Below are positions 32,216-33,799 of a DNA stretch of 33,799 bases, one piece after another. Source of the stretch: an uncultured bacterium (lineage in GTDB: Bacteria > Vulcanimicrobiota > CADAWZ01); contig CADASF010000046.1 of NCBI GenBank assembly GCA_902790465.1, forward strand, positions 1-33,799. Reading direction: 5' to 3'. The notes under the pieces are model-generated. The model searched no databases, was not told the DNA's origin, and was given only the letters and a program-made list of their open reading frames with translations. Position 1 is the first letter of the stretch; each line of letters opens with the position of its first letter. A program made the translations under genes and the position numbers.

Positions 32216-33799
32216 ATGCCTAATAATTTTGATAAAGATAAAATTAACAATTTAAAAAATGAAAATGTAGATTCATCTTCTTTTTTGAATGAATTTGCCG
32301 AATTTAAAACTCGAACAGACAATATTTTTTCAAAATTTGGAACTAAAGAAGAAAATTTTGTTAGTAAAGATGCTGTTGAGAGTAAAAAAGGTAATGTTGA
32401 TAATTCAAAAAATAGTGTTTTGGGGTCAAATTCACTATTAAATAAACTTGCTGAATTAAAAGAGCAGTTGAATACTTCTTTTTCGAAATTGGAAGCTACA
32501 GAAGAAAAGCCAAGTGATGAAGATTCAGTTAAAGAAGAACCAGAAAAAGTTGATTCTGAATTAGAATCTAAAGAAGAAGAGCCTAATCCTGAAGATTCAG
32601 CTAAAGAAGAACCAGAAAAAGTTGATTCAGAATTGGAAGCTACAGAAGAAAAGCCAAGTGATGAAGATTCATCTAAAGAAGAACCAGAAAAAGTTGATTC
32701 TGAATTAGAATCTAAAGAAGAAGAGCCTACTCTTGAAGAACCATCTAAAGAAGAATCAGAAAAAGTTGATTCAGAATTGGAAGCTACAGAAGAAAAGCCA
32801 AGTGATGAAGATTCAGTTAAAGAAGAACCAGAAAAAGTTGATTCAGAATTAGAATCTAAAGAAGAAGAGCCTATTATTGAAGAACCATCTAAAGAAGAAT
32901 TAGATAAAGTTGATTCAGAATTAGAATCTAAAGAAGAAGAGCCTACTCTTGAAGAACCATCTAAAGAAGAATTAGATAAAGTTGATTCAGAATTAGAATC
33001 TAAAGAAGAACCAGAAAAAGTTGATTCTGTTAATGTGAGAGAGAGAGAATCGGAAAGAGATTCTTTATTGAAAAAACTTGCTGAATTGAGACAACAGGCA
33101 AAAATTGCTATAGAGGAAAAAGAAAAGGCTAAACTTAGGCTTGAGGAAATAAAGCAAGCTGAAGAAGTAACAGAATCTGAAAAAGCTGAAGAAGTTACAG
33201 AATCTGAAAAAGCTGAGGAAGTAATAGAATCTGAAAAAGCTGAAGAAGTAACAGAATTTGAAAAAGCTGAGGAAGTAACGGAATCTGAAAAGACTGAGGA
33301 AGTTACAGAATCTGAAAAAGCTGAGGAAGTAACAGAATTTGAAAAAGCTGAGGAAGTAACGGAATCTGAAAAGACTGAGGAAGTTACAGAATCTGAAAAA
33401 GCTGAGGAAGTAACGGAATCTGAAAAGACTGAGGAAGTTACAGAATCTGAAAAGACTGAAGAAGTAACGGAATCTGAAAAGACTGAAGAAGTAACGGAAT
33501 CTGAAAAGACTGAAGAAGTAACGGAATCTGAAAAGACTGAAGAAGTAACGGAATCTGAAAAGACAGAGGAAGAAGTTACAGAATCTGAAAAGATTGAAGA
33601 AGTAACGGAATCTGAAAAGACAGAGGAAGAAGTTACAGAATCTGAAAAGACAGAGGAAGAAGTTACAGAATCTGAAAAGACAGAGGAAGTAACAGAATCT
33701 GAAAAAGCTGAAGAAGTAACGGAATCTGAAAAGACAGAGGAAGAAGTTACAGAATCTGAAAAGACTGAAGAAGTAACGGAATCTGAAAAGACAGAGGAA
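32216..33799 (+). CDS. Highly acidic tandem-repeat protein, 3' end beyond window
   Basis: The frame opens at ATG 32216, preceded by AAGGTGA, and stays open for 528 codons to the window edge, so the C-terminus is unseen. The N-terminal ~95 residues are of mixed composition. Then come longer repeats of about 20-26 residues, alternating types around KVDSELEATEEKPSDED and KVDSELESKEEEP (roughly 32500-33030), a helical spacer (SLLKKLAELRQQAKIAIEEK) and an array of 9- or 10-residue EEVTESEKT units from 33161 to the end. The motif LxKLAEL occurs twice (LLNKLAELKEQL early, LLKKLAELRQQ later). No cysteine, signal peptide or membrane span is visible. Composition is dominated by Glu, Lys, Ser, Thr, Val and the net charge is strongly negative. 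No family recognised; a disordered bristle or spacer is plausible. Confidence 0.88.
   Translation, partial: MPNNFDKDKINNLKNENVDSSSFLNEFAEFKTRTDNIFSKFGTKEENFVSKDAVESKKGNVDNSKNSVLGSNSLLNKLAELKEQLNTSFSKLEATEEKPSDEDSVKEEPEKVDSELESKEEEPNPEDSAKEEPEKVDSELEATEEKPSDEDSSKEEPEKVDSELESKEEEPTLEEPSKEESEKVDSELEATEEKPSDEDSVKEEPEKVDSELESKEEEPIIEEPSKEELDKVDSELESKEEEPTLEEPSKEELDKVDSELESKEEPEKVDSVNVRERESERDSLLKKLAELRQQAKIAIEEKEKAKLRLEEIKQAEEVTESEKAEEVTESEKAEEVIESEKAEEVTEFEKAEEVTESEKTEEVTESEKAEEVTEFEKAEEVTESEKTEEVTESEKAEEVTESEKTEEVTESEKTEEVTESEKTEEVTESEKTEEVTESEKTEEVTESEKTEEEVTESEKIEEVTESEKTEEEVTESEKTEEEVTESEKTEEVTESEKAEEVTESEKTEEEVTESEKTEEVTESEKTEE
32500..33030 (+). repeat. Long-period acidic repeats (about 60-80 bp units)
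   Basis: Two alternating in-frame unit types share a KVDSELE core and differ in tail (ATEEKPSDED versus SKEEEPTLEEP). Copies are nearly identical in DNA, including silent sites. Confidence 0.8.
33161..33799 (+). repeat. 27/30-bp tandem array encoding EEVTESEKT units
   Basis: More than twenty in-frame units of 27 bp, some lengthened to 30 bp by one extra Glu codon, continue past the window edge. Subtypes (EKA, EKT, EKI and EFEKA) are grouped in runs, a sign of recent tandem duplication. Because both unit sizes are multiples of three, copy-number change leaves the frame open. Confidence 0.93.

Overview
The window is bacterial, very AT-rich, densely coded on both strands and uses strong GGAGG-type ribosome binding sites with ATG, GTG and TTG starts and the standard stop codons. 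Housekeeping genes (mltG, ettA-like ABC-F, rplM-rpsI, rapZ-yvcK, thiT) are mixed with very long repeat proteins (TPR, HEAT, acidic repeats), a VIT-VWA protein, Roadblock-fold proteins and an orphan PilC/GspF. I cannot name the lineage from the sequence alone. The mix suggests an uncultured, low-GC, anaerobe-like phylum; rapZ-yvcK without an adjacent whiA, together with an EttA-type ABC-F protein, argues against an ordinary Firmicute.

Layout. 2-949 (+): 5'-truncated Rpn-type PD-(D/E)XK nuclease, converging through a hairpin terminator on a VIT-VWA gene (1043-3562, -). 3879-8534 (-): a compact operon in the order PAC2 protein, PAC2 protein, mltG, metallo-beta-lactamase-fold lipoprotein, membrane-anchored metallophosphoesterase. 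8642-10748 (+): OsmC-like protein and ABC-F ATPase. 10924-23408 (+): the most remarkable block, a 12.5-kb same-strand cluster of a ~1,989-residue TPR protein with a huge FG-rich low-complexity centre, a 1,157-residue TPR protein, a 52-residue single-span membrane protein, a ~300-residue protein with possible PATAN/DUF4388-like modules, a free-standing Roadblock protein, and a TPR / charged single-helix / Roadblock fusion. 23517-24529 (+): a near-consensus promoter, rplM, rpsI (with a one-base frameshift) and a terminator. 24536-25687 (+): a phnW-family aminotransferase whose start is disrupted by a 23-bp tandem duplication. 25666-26714 (-): thiT and a Cys/His-rich unknown. 26737-26869: a nested inverted-repeat, MITE-like element. 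26956-29230 (-): rapZ and a membrane-anchored yvcK. 29377-33799 (+): PilC/GspF, a HEAT-repeat protein and an extremely acidic tandem-repeat protein that runs off the window.

How they may work together. The 10.9-23.4 kb cluster looks like a dedicated scaffold/regulatory system: two giant TPR scaffolds, one with more than fifty Phe-Gly dipeptides in tandem arrays reminiscent of FG nucleoporins, plus a membrane anchor and two Roadblock domains of the kind that regulate Ras-like (MglA-type) GTPases. No GTPase is encoded in the window, so it would have to be elsewhere. This cluster is the best candidate for a previously undescribed system; its function is inference. Two apparent frame disruptions lie about 400 bp apart (rpsI and the phnW-like gene). 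The one in rpsI, an essential gene, is most simply an assembly or read error, which also affects how far the second should be trusted.
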